A stretch of DNA of 64,000 bases from Aspidapion aeneum (GCA_963576565.1 OY755038.1:12973756-13037755), one strand, 5' to 3'; counted from the first letter of the stretch, positions 12,640-24,266 are shown. A program made the numbers and translations. The notes: generated by a model from the sequence alone, not told the origin.

Positions 12640-13028
12640 AGATATTCAAACCTATATTTATTATACAGAATTTTTACCTTCCTAGCCCTCGTAGCAATGA
12701 CTAGAGAAGGTATTAGTTTCGACGAAAAGATTGTTTTTGAGATAACGCCGAAAATGGGTTTTTTGGGTGTATTTTGACCTATCTTAGCAATATCGTCGTG
12801 ATGTCTGTCTGTGCGTGTGTATATTATTTCTGTCCGTAACACGATAGCTCCTAAAAGGCTGAACCGATTTCCATAAAATTTGAAGGTAAAATAGTGGTCA
12901 AAATCCATTAATGACAATTGACAATTAAAATTTTTTAAAAATGCAAACTTTTTAATGGAGCCTCGTGTCAATGTGCGGGATTTCGGAATATTGTAGACTA
13001 TATTTTGGTCAATAATTTGTGTTATAAC
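12640..13028. repeat. Dispersed DINE-like repeat, longer copy
   Basis: Contains tgtctgtctgtgcgtg, ctgaaccgatttccataaaa and the block shared with 2820-2910. It is open in one minus frame for 134 codons, but that frame has no recognisable domain and the sequence is repetitive. Confidence 0.45.
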
Positions 13029-13585
13029 TAGCGACAATCAAAATAGCGATATATCAAAATAGCGACAACCAAAATAGCGACAATCAAAATAGCAATGTAA
13101 CAAAATAGCGAATCAAACCAAACCGAATCGAATCAAACCAATCCAAACCCAAACGAACCGAAATGCGCTATTAGATACTGCGGTATTTTGACTATACCTG
13201 CTTATTTTTTCAAAAAAAAAACTTCCCTGATTCTTTTCCGGGTCCTAGAGGGTGTGAGTCCGAACCGATCTGAACCGAATTCGGTTCGGTTCGGATTTAC
13301 ACTCCGGAGTCCGGAAAAGAAGTCTGGAGAGTTTTTTTTTTTTAAATATGCTGTTTCGGTTCGGTTCGGATTAACACCCTCTAGGATCCCGGGAAAGAAG
13401 GCAGGAAAGTTTTTTTTTGAAAAAATTTCTTAGAAAAAAACCCTTTAGTCGAACTATATGCCAAAACGGAACCGAAATATCGCTATTTTGATAGTCGCTA
13501 AATCGCTATTCTGATAGTCGCTATTTTGTTACATCGCTATTTTGATAGCGCTATTTTAATACTCGCTATTTCGTTCCAGAGCCCA
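13027..13585. mobile_element. Foldback element with repeated 'aaaatagcga' arms
   Basis: Left arm 13028-13125 and right arm 13470-13585 are inverted arrays of aaaatagcgacaatc-type words. The centre holds two diverged repeats built on gaaccga/tcggttc and a C/G-flanked T-run (13180-13440). Confidence 0.65.
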
Positions 13586-13761
13586 CTAGCTTTTAAAAAC
13601 TAAATTATATTTAAATATGGAAGTAAGGAAATTAATTTTTTCATCAGTTTTCTCAATTTATATAGGGTGAACCTAAGTAATTTTTGTTTAAACCGAGGTT
13701 TAAACCTATTTAATATGAAAGTATACTAAAATCTAATCTTATACTTTACTACAACTATTAC

Positions 13762-14686
13762 AAATACTCTGCCAATATATGGGCACCTAAGCTCACACTA
13801 GGTTCTATAGATGTAGAGTACGGGTGTACGGGTGAGCTAATATAACTAAAAACTTAAATATATTTTATTCAACTCGAAACTCAATTACCTATCGTTTGAT
13901 ACCACACAAACCATGTTTTGACTTAAACTCTAATTTTTGAAATCTACCCCCACCCTTTGTTAAAAAAAAAACTAAAATGTGGTTTGTTTAACTCCAGACT
14001 CAATTACCTTTCATTTGATATCACACACGCCATATTTTAACTTAAATTCTAATTTTTTTAATCTACCCCCACCCTTTTATTTGGCTTGTGCTCGGTGGAT
14101 TTTGTTGGTACGGGTGTACGGGTGAGCTAATATAACTAAAAACTTAAATATATTTTATTCAACTCCAAACTCAATTACCTATCGTTTGATACCACACAAG
14201 CCATGTTTTGAGTTAAACTCTAATTTTTTTAATATACCCCCACCCTTTTTTTAACTAAAATTAATTTTGTTTAACTGCAGACTTAATTACCTTTCGTTTG
14301 ATATCACGCACGACATATTTTCACATAAACTCTAATTTTATTAATCTACCCCCACCCTTTATTTGGCTTGTGCTCGGTGGATTTTGTTGATTTTTAAATG
14401 GGACCATCTCGAGGCAAGATCCAGCCTAGGTACCAAATTTCATTAAAATCGGACAAGCGGTTTTTGAGTTATGCGCGTTGGTCGTTACAGACAGACATAC
14501 AGACAGACAGACAGACGGTGCAACAAAAAAGTTTCAAAATCATCTGAAACGCAAAGATATATAAAAATTTTTGAAATCGGAGCAACTTTTTTTTTCTCGA
14601 AAAAATTAGGATCACCATAGCTCACACTACTATAGTATAGTAGTAGTGTGAGCTAATACTGTAGTATAGTAGTAGTGTGAGCTAAA
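13762..14686. mobile_element. DINE-1/Helentron-associated-like element, copy 5, inverted
   Basis: Opposite orientation to copies 1-4. It contains an internal duplication: gtacgggtgagctaatat and the following ~280 bp occur at 13820 and again at 14107. The 5' palindrome is doubled at 14620-14686. Confidence 0.6.
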
Positions 14687-15040
14687 AATACGTGAATAAA
14701 AAGAATAAATTTATATGTACGAATCGAGATACCATCAATAACTTGTAAATACTAAATTATATTTAAATATACGCAAATAGAATTTTCAAATTCAAAATGT
14801 AGAACAATTATTTTTCATTTAGAACTTTAACACCTTTTGTCTTTAGAAATTAAACTCCAAAACACACAACTTTGTTAAAAAAAAATTAGTTCTTTCGCCT
14901 GTTTTTCCGATTAAAATTTAAAACACCCTGTATTTCCTATTTATGACCTATTTTACGATGTATTTTTTTACATTATAAAGCTGCTACAATACCATATTAA
15001 AACGTACGTGTCATGGGCGAAAATGCGAGGCGCACACGAC

Positions 15041-15050
15041 CTATATAAAG
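15041..15050 (+). promoter_or_regulatory. Possible TATA box of PTPMT1
   Basis: The string ctatataaag lies about 190 nt upstream of the PTPMT1 start codon, in a locally GC-richer stretch (15005-15040). The position and consensus fit a core promoter, but AT-rich DNA makes chance matches common and no initiator element was confirmed. Confidence 0.3.
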
Positions 15051-15239
15051 AGAAAATCAATAACAAGAAATGCTATAATGCCGAAATCCGCATCGCGATG
15101 ACTTGATCCAGTGATATTTTTATTATTTATTAATTATTATTAATTAATTAATTAATTGTAAGTAGTTAAAATATATTTTAGTTTTAAATTAATTTGTTTG
15201 GCGTGACGTACGTGTGTGATATACAGGGAGAAAAAGAAT

Positions 15240-18200
15240 ATGTTCGCGCGGGTGACGTTCTATCCCACCCTGGTGTACAACGTGCTCATGGAAAGGCTTT
15301 CGCCCCGCCAATGGTACAATCGGATAGACGACACCGTAGTCCTCGGGGCTTTGCCATTTCCTGAGGTCGCCAGAGAGGTAAGTTTTGGTACACAAAATGT
15401 ACGCCCTGTTTATTGTTTAAACAGTGTTTCTATAGTATTGTTCATACTCGTCTTAGTCTTTTGTTTTTGATTAGTCTTTGTCCTTTGATTAGTCTTAGCT
15501 GTCTTAAACAAAATCGGCTGTTCATACTCGTCTTTTGTTTTTGATTAGTCTTAGTCATAACCCACTGAAAGAAAAAATCAATTTCAATAAAAAGGCCCCT
15601 TTTCAAAAGTCATTTTCTACACAAAACAATCTTATTTAACCTAATCTGTGCATGAAACACAGACACGAAAGAACAAAAGCGAAAAAGAAAATAAAAACAA
15701 ATATAATTTTGAGGTTATGTTGAGATTTTCTGTTAAAAACATGATTAATGGCGGTAAATTTAACATTTCGACCGCGCGCTTGCGCTCTTCGGACGCCTTG
15801 TAAAAAAAAACAACAAACATCAGCTGATGTCTGTCACTCGTCTTAGTCGTTGTCCTAAGGATTGAAAGTTGGCAACTCTTAAGACAAAGACTAATCAAAA
15901 ACAAAAGCAAACGCATTGTATGAACGCTCCCATAAGAAACAGTGGTTTTAACTTTCTTATGACACGACATATGACTAAACCAAGACAAAAGAATAGACAA
16001 AAGACGAGTATGAACGATCCATAAGACTAATCAAAAACAAAAGACGAGTATGAACAACCGATCTTGTTTAAGACAGCTAAGACTAATCAAAGGACAAAGA
16101 CTAATCAAAAACAAAAGACTAAGACGAGTAGGAACAATACTTAAGACAGCTAAGACTAATCAAAGGACAAAGACTAATCAAAAACAAAAGACTAAGACGA
16201 GTATGAACATATTAATGCACACCACACTTTTTTTTTTGGAACAAAACCCACTTTTGGCTAAAAAACGTAAAATTTAGTACCCGTAAATTAAAAATCAAAT
16301 TAGTTTTCGTGGCTAATTGTGTAAAAATAAGGGTTTTTTGTTTCTCTCGTATTTTTCCGTGAGTAGCTCAAAAGTTTATATATTTACACGATTTGCCACG
16401 AAAAGTTGTTTGATCTACTTTTGGCTGTCACAAATTAAAAAATATATATATTTATTGAAAGCTTATCTAAGCTTTTTAAATTTTATTATAAAGAATCCTA
16501 AACATTTCAGGTCTGAAACCCGTTAAAGTCGCTAATTAATTAGTAGAAAGCAACAAAAAAATGTTTGAAACATGAAAATGTCCCGGCGGTAACGTGTCAC
16601 TAAAGGTTTGTCAAGTTTTTAAGTTCATTTATTGACTTGAAATTGATGCAGCTAATAACTGAGTTATCTTTTATAAAAATTTGAAGTTTTTCGACTTATA
16701 AACATATAGGTTTTGTTATGGTTTTGTTATATTTTATCCATAGAAAATAAAATAACTTGTCACAAAAAATTTGCCCCGGGTGGTAACAGCCAATTTTTCC
16801 TCAGAGAAAATTCATTCAACGTGGCAACTTGAAGTTTTAGTATGAACAGTGGGTTATAGAGGACCACGACGAACAATGTCAGAGTTTTTAAATTATTGAT
16901 AAAAAAAAATCGTTTTGGGTTTGAAAAATTAAAATTTATAGATTTGAGGCAAATGAAGTTGTCCTTTATGTAACGTGCAATATCTTACGTACAACTTGAT
17001 TAAATAATAAAATCAACATTTTCCCAAAACAAAAAACAGTTAAAATCTTCAACAAAACTGAAAAAAAAGCTGTGTCATAAATTTGGATTGGTCGGAAAAT
17101 GCCAAAGTGTAATGAAATTGTCCCATCTGACACGATTTTTCCCGTTCGGTAAGGCTATTTTTTGATGTTACCGAAATTGTCTTGTGTTACTGATCGGGAC
17201 ATTTAATTTTTTCATAGGCATTTGGTTGGACAACATTTGTATTTAAATTCTGCCTTGATACTTTTATAATCATTAAATTGTTTGCTCTTTAATTTTTGTT
17301 CCTTCTGTAACGGTATTCCCTTATAAGTCCCTTCTGTAACACCTCAAATATCTGATATTTTTGTCACTGTCCAATCCAGGGTTATTTTAAACCATTATTT
17401 TAAATTTTAAGTTAGTTCTTTAGATATAACTTAAATAAAAGAATAAATTCTTTTTCAGATAATGTGTACTTTATACATTTATGAGGAACAAAATACTAGA
17501 AATACCAATCAATCAATCTCAGTAAAAATTCGTCTTTAAGAAATATTTTGCTAGTTAATATATATAATGAAATCGTATGTTACAGAAAGGACAAAATGTG
17601 TTATGTGCTATGTGTTACAGAAACGACAAAATTACCATTTCAACAAAACCTTTCTATAATAAACGCAACTTATATATCTCTTACTAGCTTTGCACATAAT
17701 AGTATAGAGTATGACCTATTCAGTTTACAACAATTTTTGCTAATAAAAAATTTGGTTAATATCGGTCGCTGACACCATCACAAAATTTGGCAGCTAGGTC
17801 TTTTTTGTTGATTCAAACAACTCATTTTAAATAAAAATTAAAAAATATTTTTTTGAGGGTTCCAATAGCCTTTCACCCCTATAATATGGATGGCTAATAA
17901 ATAAAAAATAAATGATTGCATGTTGTAAAAGAAGAGTCTTTTTTTATTTCCATTTGTTTTAGCTTGTGGATAAAGAACATGTCAAAGCTGTGGTGTCAAT
18001 GAACGAAGACTACGAGTTGTTTTTGTCGGCAGATGGCAAGGTAAAAAGTAGGACACTTTATAAAACCTCACCATAAATGGCAACACTGCCTCACGCATCA
18101 GGATGGGTTGCAAATGATTTTTATAGATAGCGTTAATTGTCACGCCTTAAAAATATTTCTCCTCTAGTTTTCGGTGGCACCACAGAAATTTAGATTTTCT

Positions 18201-21200
18201 GTGGATTGCAAAAATGTAGTCGTGGCTGGCGTGCAGAATGTTCTATCATTAATGTGTCATAACATAGAGAACAAAAAAGCTTAAAACCAACGTTGCCAGA
18301 ATAGCGAAAATATCGGTATAAGCCGCTACTCAGTTCGCAAAAGGTCAGTTTTATGTAGAACCTTAACATTCTTCTTGTTCCTAAAAGTAAATAATTCACT
18401 TACTTTTACAAACAAGCAGAATTTTAAATTGTTTAGTTATTGATTTTTCGTATGTAATAATTGTTGCCCTAAACAAATAATATTTCAGCTTTTCTTCCCA
18501 TCGAGGACTGCGACTGCCTGCGCCTGTAGTTATTTATCTAGATTACTTTTGGCAACGTTGGAACGCTTTCTACGGGATCGTGCGTATCGCGGTTTCTTCT
18601 TAATACATGCTATACTCTTTTTGTTTTGTGTCCTTTTTATGGAAATTAAGAGATGTCGACTTGTTCACGCGGTATAACTTTTTAACTAGTTTTTGGAATA
18701 GCCAAATGTCAAAATTGTCAAATGCCAATTTTTGGCAGGTCGATGTTTTTTTTAAGGGAACATCCTGTATATTATTGCATTTTTAAGTCGGCCTTTTCTC
18801 TCTGATTTTAAAAATGTATAATATGTCTATTCTGCGACAAAAAAATATTTATCAAATACCAAATTGCAAATAATGCAAGGACCTAAAACTATAAACAACA
18901 AGTGAAATTAAAGAAAGAAAAAAGTTTTCTGCTTCGGCCGGGGATCGAACCCGGGATCTCTTGCTATCTAGGCAAACATTCTAACCACTGAACTACCGAA
19001 GCCATACATAAATTTTCGGAAAACTTCCATCTATGCAGGCTGCGGTGTCTCAATACAAGAACGAGAAACTCTCAGGGTATTAACTTGACCAAGTCATCCA
19101 ACTGATCTCTCTAAATTCTTCTTTCCCACTGTCAAAGGTATGATAACTCAAATTAGACGTAAAGGATCAACGTCTGAAAACATGAGATCACCTTTTCGTG
19201 TGTTAAAATTTCTGATCGCAAATGGGCGATTGCCAATATAATTATCAAATACCAAATTGCAAATAATGCAAGGACCTAAAACTATAAACAACAAGTGAAA
19301 TTAAAGAAGGAAAAATAAGAAAAAAGTTTTCTGCTTCGGCCGGGGATCGAACCCGGGATCTCTTGCTATCTAGGCAAACATTCTAACCACTGAACTACCA
19401 AAGCCATACATACATTTTCGGAAAACTTCCATCTATGCAGGCTGCGGTGTCTCAATACAAGAACGAGAAACTCTCAGGGTATTAACTCGACCAAGTCATC
19501 CAACTGATCTCTCTAAATTCTTCTTTCCCACTGTCAAAGGTATGATAACTCAAATATTTATCGCAGTATAGACACAATATACATTTGTAAAATCAGAAAG
19601 AAAAGGCTGATTCAAAAATACAATAATTTACAGGGTGTTCCCCTTAAAAAAAACATTTTCCTATCATTTGTTGACATTCGTGATGACTTTGGCGTACATA
19701 TTCCAAACATTTTGTAAAAAGTTATATATGTGCTTGGTTCCTGTTCCGCATTTGTTAGGTAAATTACTATTATCACAAACCCAAAATCTTATGAATCGGT
19801 TCGTAATCCCGTGATTTTGTTTGGTAGGTCATGTCAATTAAGTTTTCTTAATCGAATGGGTATATTAGGGTGGCACTTCAGTCAGAAGGTTGATATGGCT
19901 CTTGACTGATTTGGTGTCCTGCAGCAAATATAAAATTGGCCAAGCTTTTTTAAATCCTAACAGATCTCGTCTATATAAAAATAGATTTTTGATTTTCTTT
20001 TGTAAATTCCAAAAAATACAAAAAACGAAAGAATTTCGTTACAGTTTTCTATAACACAACTAGGCTACTGAAATGCCAAACTTTGTTTTAAAAAATTTGT
20101 TGTGTTTTAGCCATAACTTTTTTTAAATTTTTTGAATGAGTTGAATTAGCGAAAAACTGTTAAGATAGGTTTGTTACAAAGGCGTTAAGAAACCACCTCA
20201 CAAAATTTCGACGCGTTCCGCTTTCTCGTTTTCTATTCCTATTAGGGCAAAGATTTGGCCAAAAAATGGGATATCAATGTTGTCAGATGGTAAGTTTTCG
20301 GGCGAAGTTTGCCGCCTTAAGACCAAAAAGACATGTGTGCTTTTTTACATCTAAAACCAAAAAAGTGTTTTTGTTATATGCGGTATTTTTGGCGAAGGTA
20401 TATAAAAATATTTATTTTGAATTTCAGATGTGGAGAGACCTAGGCGTATCGTTTCTCCAACTGGCCACAACAGACATTTTCGCCACCCCTTGTCAAAACA
20501 AGCTGGTGGAGGGCGTCAATTTTATGAACCAATTTGTCAAACCCGAACAAAGTGTCAACGGCATATCCACGTCGTCGGTGTACGTTCATTGTAAGGCCGG
20601 GCGGACGAGAAGTGCCACCTTGGTAGGGTGTTACTTGATGAAGGTACGTGAATTTGCTGTTTTTGGAAAAATTTGAGAAACATAAAAAATTATCTTCCAA
20701 AGCTAGAATTATCTCGACATTCGCTTACGACTAAGTCGCGGCGAATTTTTTGTTTCACTGGTTGGAAAAGATCCGTATTGATATTCATTTCCAACCAGAG
20801 GTAGGCGAATAGTTCCGAACCGAACCGAACCCCCCCCCCCCCCCCCCCCCCCCCGAGGTTACTGTCGCCCAATGGATGGCTGAAGCGCCCCGGCCGGCAA
20901 AGGAAAGACACATGGCGGGTAATTTGAATTCAAAATAAGGAATGCTAAATCTTGAACATTTTATCCTTTTAATCATATTGCTTCCTTACAAAACTTTGGT
21001 GGAATATCGGGATGGTGTCTGAGAATATTTCACTGAAATTTCGCGGCAATCTGTAGCGTCATTTTGAAAATATCATAAAAAAAACGTCTGACCTCCCATA
21101 TGACCCAATGTAAAATTCAGCCCCCGGAGAACAGCTGATTTTTTCAGGGTCAGGTCTATTTTTGTGTTGGCCTTGCATGTGCATAATGACAGCAACAAGA

Positions 21201-24200
21201 AAATTTTTGAAAAACTGCATGTCTTTGAGTTGTTTTTATCGGTGCGTTTTGTTTGTCAAAATACAGTCAGCATCTTTTTATTTAAGACAATGACAGTTTT
21301 GCCTAATAATTTTATACCAATATGACATATTTAATTTTTCAAATATTTCTGGTTAGGAAATATGTTGAATCTTTGTTTGAAACTCGTAGACAATGATTGA
21401 TAGTCAGAGCATATTATTTTAAAAGGCTTTCTGTTTTCGGTCTAGAAGCAAATCATATTACTTTTTGGCAACAGACCATTTCCCCCTAATTTGACCCCGC
21501 TGAATCCGAATATCTCTGTTGCCAACTCGAAAAATCGACAGGGACGGAGAAAATCCCCCCCAAACCCCCAAAAACCTGTTTCTTTTTCAGTTTTATGCAA
21601 TTTTCTCTAAAACTAACCTTTTTATCAAAAATTGCAAAGAACAGTTTTTTGTGGAGAATAAAATTCCCTTTCCAACGATGTATTGGTTAATAAGGTTAGG
21701 AAAAGCAAGTAGATCTTCAGTGGCGTACGTAAATTGGGATTTTTTAGAAAACATGTTTATTATAGGTTTTTCAAAATTTTCTCAAAAACTACACTTTTTA
21801 GGAAAAAATATGTAGTATACTTTATTGTAGAACATAACATTTTCTTTTAAAAACTTTATTAAAATGTCGGGTTGTTGCCATATTTACGGCTTCAGGGGCG
21901 TACTAATATAAACTTATTTTCAAAAATAACTGAATTAATCAGTTTCTCTTGCATATCTTTTCTAACTAAGATTTTCAGAAAAAAATGTGCCTTTATTCTT
22001 TATTGAGGATAAGACAATTTCTTTTTAAATGATATATTACAAAGTGAGGTTAATGTTATGATAAATACTTCAAAAAGGTTCGTAAATTATATCTACTAAA
22101 ATAAAATGTTTCCAAATTAAAATAGATTGTTTTTTGATTAGATTAGATATTTTGATTTATCTAAATAAGTTCTTTAAAGCAAAAAAACACCGGTGGTTAT
22201 AAGGGGAGGGGGCATAGGGGCCATGCCCCCCCCCCCCCCCCTAAGCAATATTTTTCTGCAGAAAGTAACAGTAGTAACTTTGACACAGGTGTTTTTGGTT
22301 ATTTATGCAACCGTTTGGGGGGGGGGGGCATAATCATAATTAAAATTCAAATTGAAATTCAAATTGAAATTGAAATTGAGATTTTCAAGGAAATTGACTG
22401 AAACCCGTAACAAAAATAATATTTTTTGGTAATTTTTGCAATTTACGGACGGAGAGTTTTCTATACTATGGGTCACATTTTGTGACACACTGTTTAAAAG
22501 GACATTTTATTATCGGGCCCGCCGCCATAAAAGGTCGAAAGTACAAAAGGTCGAAAAAAAATCGACAAAACATAATATTAAAAATACAAATTTACCGTAT
22601 CAAGTCGAATTGACCTGTCCAGTCGATGTGGACCCGCGGCCGTACCTTCGATCTTTTGTACTTTCGATCTTTTGAACATTCGACCTTTTGTTTTTTGATC
22701 TTTTGTACTTTCGACCTTTTGTACTTTCCACCTTTTGTATTTTCGACCTTTTGTACTTTCGACCTTATTTTTTCGTCCTTTTGTACTTTCGACCTTCTGT
22801 ACTTTTGACCTTTTATCCGCCGCTCTTTATTATTCACCGAAAAGCTAATAAGACACAAAATTGATTAGTTTGGATTGATCTTAAATAATTTCTTTAAATT
22901 AAGAACACCACTGGAGCGGTAAATATAAAATAACTTCCACTTTGTTATACATCATTTGAAAGGAAATTTTATTGGCTATGACGAAGTATAGAACACATTT
23001 TTTGATAAAGAGCTTGGTTTTTAAGAAAATTGAATAAAACGTATGAAAAAAATGTTTTAAATATTTTGTTGAAATCACCCCCATTGACGGACGTCGCTGG
23101 CGAGTTTCCTATAAGTCAAACTATACTGAGTTTCACATTTTTAAAAAGGGAATTTCCCTGTCTACAAATAAGTGTAGAACCAGTTTTATCATGTTAAGCT
23201 TAGTTTTTGAGAAAATTAGATAAAACGTGTAACAAAAATGGTTTGTTTTCTGTTTTTTCAAAATTAATTTAATTTACGGATACCCCTGAAGTTTTATTTA
23301 TAAAACCGATTTAATTATGTTATACGTCATTTTGAAGGAAATTTTATTGAGTATACCAAAATAAAATACATGGTTTTCTGTAGGTATTAGTTTTTAAAAA
23401 AATTAAATAAATCTTGGTAAAAACATAGGTATTTTTTCAACTTTTTTAAATTACTTCAATTAACGAACGCCGCTGGAAAGCTTGTTATTAGTCTAACTTT
23501 ATTAAGTTATACCATGTTGAAAAGGGAATTTTATTGTCTACAATAAAGTATATTATACATTTTTCTCTTAGAAGCTTAGTTTTTAAGAAAATTTGAAAAA
23601 ACCTCAAACTTTCAGATTTTGGGGGGTCTGGGGGGTTTTTGCAGCCATTAAAAAAAAATAATATGTTATTATTTATTATACAAATATTTTGGCCGCCATC
23701 TTGAATATCTCAGCCCCTGTCAATATTTCGATTTGGCAACAGGGATATTCGGATTCAGCGGGGTCAAAATAGGGGGAATTGCCCATTTGCCAAAAAGTAA
23801 TATAAAATGCTTCTAGAAAGTGGATTTTCCCGAATCTTGCCTGAACTGTGAGTAGAAATAAAATTTCTGACTTCCATTGTCTTTATTTATTTTAAACACT
23901 TGGAAACGGTTAGAGATACCTACTAACCGAAACGTCGTGTTTAAAATAAATAAAGACAGTGGAAGTCCGAAATTTTATTCCTAAATATGTTGTCAGTCAC
24001 AAAAGTGTAACTACGTATGGCAAAGGCTATACTTTAGGGCCGTTTAAACCCGATATTTTCAAATTTCAGAGATACAACTGGACCCCAGAACAGGCTGTGA
24101 ACCATATGAAATCAAAAAGGCCGCACATCCTTATGCACAACAAACAATGGGAGGCCCTTAGGATATTTTACAGAGACCACTTAAAAACTAATTCGAATCC

Positions 24201-24237
24201 TTCTAGTTCTAATAATGCAACTGCTGCTCAACATTAA
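15240..24237 (+). CDS. PTPMT1: PTPMT1, mitochondrial dual-specificity phosphatase, 4 coding exons
   Basis: Coding exons are 15240-15377, 17963-18040, 20428-20643 and 24070-24237. All junctions are phase 0 with GT/AG borders (gtaagt, gtaaaa, gtacgt; ttttag, atttcag, tttcag). The joined product is 199 aa, close to the roughly 200 aa usual for the insect family. The PTP signature HCKAGRTR is at residues 126-133, with nucleophile Cys127. The likely general-acid Asp is in the TTDIF loop (about residue 88). SVYVHCKAG and the C-terminal WTPEQAV helix are typical of PTPMT1. The family dephosphorylates phosphatidylglycerophosphate for cardiolipin synthesis at the inner mitochondrial membrane. The N-terminus [18 protein letters not shown] is basic and hydrophobic, fitting import. 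The ATG at 15240 was chosen because the family starts here; an in-frame GTG 24 nt upstream has no support. The three introns (2.4-3.4 kb) are full of repeats. No frameshift or lost catalytic residue is seen. Confidence 0.93.
15440..16209. mobile_element. 'gttcatactcgtctt' MITE, copy 3, in PTPMT1 intron 1
   Basis: A full copy at 15440-16015, followed by extra tandem terminal units (gactaatcaaaaacaaaag ... gtatgaac) ending at about 16051, 16130 and 16209. The end has been amplified, probably by slippage or recombination between subterminal repeats. Confidence 0.7.
16291..16412. mobile_element. Short inverted-repeat element in PTPMT1 intron 1
   Basis: atcaaattagttttcgtggc and gccacgaaaagttgtttgat are inverted and about 120 bp apart. 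Same family as 3278-3763 with most of the centre deleted. Confidence 0.55.
16420..17962. other. Rest of PTPMT1 intron 1, nothing recognised
   Basis: AT-rich intronic DNA. No ORF with a domain, no clear inverted repeat and no tandem repeat was seen. Confidence 0.5.
18930..19002 (-). tRNA. tRNA-like gene 1, apparent anticodon AGA
   Basis: A 73-nt cloverleaf on the minus strand: acceptor GCTTCGG/CCGAAGC (7 of 7 pairs), A box TAGTTCAGTGG, anticodon stem TTTGC/GCAAG, loop CTAGATA, T stem CCGGG/CCCGG, B box GGTTCGATCCC. A T-run (cttttttc) follows 9 nt after the discriminator A, as a Pol III terminator would. The loop gives anticodon AGA, a Ser anticodon, yet there is no long variable arm, so charging as Ser is doubtful. 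It may be a tRNA pseudogene or the head of a SINE. Confidence 0.6.
19332..19404 (-). tRNA. tRNA-like gene 2, duplicate of gene 1
   Basis: The same 73-nt cloverleaf, 402 nt from gene 1, with identical A and B boxes, anticodon loop and a following T-run. One acceptor change (GCTTTGG) turns a GC pair into a GU wobble, so the fold is kept. It lies in the second unit of a ~395-bp tandem duplication. Confidence 0.6.
20911..21174. mobile_element. Fragment of the 611-bp DNA element in PTPMT1 intron 3
   Basis: Matches only the last ~265 bp of the family, from acatggcgggtaatttg to gttggccttg. It follows a run of about 24 C (20831-20854). The left end is missing. Confidence 0.7.
21440..23815. mobile_element. 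2.4-kb foldback element in PTPMT1 intron 3
   Basis: The arms share accccgctgaatccgaatat (plus near 21496; inverse near 23750) and the C-run/G-run block acccccaaaaacc/ggggggtttttgc. The inner part is made of ~190-bp diverged repeats in both orientations (aaaattttct, ggcgtac words). Three further insertions lie inside: a C-run repeat at 22200-22240, a G-run at 22316-22328 and the small element at 22505-22830. Confidence 0.65.
22505..22830. repeat. Small element with tandem 'aaaggtcgaaagtac' arms
   Basis: Left: two units of aaaggtcgaaagtaca (about 22525-22557). Right: about ten inverted units of ttttgtactttcgacc (22643-22815). The outer ends gccgccataaaaggtc and gaccttttatccgccg are inverted. 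The centre holds gcgtcg-type GC-rich text (gtggacccgcggccgtac). Confidence 0.65.
23838..23975. mobile_element. Penelope-like terminal hairpin in PTPMT1 intron 3
   Basis: A near-perfect palindrome with arms of about 45 nt (agaaataaaatttctg at 23852; its inverse ends near 23972), made of the same terminal sequence as the Penelope-like element at 60628. Between the arms lies the hammerhead-like core: stem II 23908-23913/23923-23928, GAAACGTC 23929-23936. Here the CUGANGA box is degenerate (TTGGAAAC). Stem I is extended to about 26 bp by the palindrome. No coding part is left. Confidence 0.7.
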
Positions 24238-24260
24238 CGAATTTTTTACCTTTAAATTAA

Positions 24261-24266
24261 AATAAA
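24261..24266 (+). terminator. Polyadenylation signal of PTPMT1
   Basis: AATAAA occurs 23 nt after the PTPMT1 stop codon and is the first such hexamer. It predicts a very short 3' UTR ending near 24285, just before an inverted-repeat element begins. Confidence 0.6.

Larger units (their letters stand above)
18672..19727. mobile_element. Foldback element in PTPMT1 intron 2 carrying the tRNA-like repeats
   Basis: Arms of about 170-180 bp (18672-18852 and 19560-19727) are inverted copies of each other. They share aagtcggccttttctctctg / ggctgattc-type text and the word tttaaggggaacaccctg. At the tip, a block of two ~395-bp repeats (18851-19551) is inserted between 11-bp direct repeats aaatatttatc (18843-18853 and 19552-19562). 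Confidence 0.65.

Noticed and set aside
12633..13037. 134-codon minus-strand frame
   Set aside because: Covers a dispersed DINE-like repeat with a GTCY-type tract and shows no domain.
20249..20294. Open stretch before PTPMT1 exon 3 ending in a GT-like donor (gatgg/taagtt)
   Set aside because: Adding it would insert about 15 residues absent from the family; exon 2 joins exon 3 directly in phase 0 with the expected LSADGK-MWRDLGV continuity.
20831..20854. Long C run (and G/C runs at 22218, 22316, 25421, 25448, 42630)
   Set aside because: Dispersed repeats with homopolymer blocks explain most of them; exact lengths are unreliable in sequencing, so no structure such as a quadruplex is claimed.
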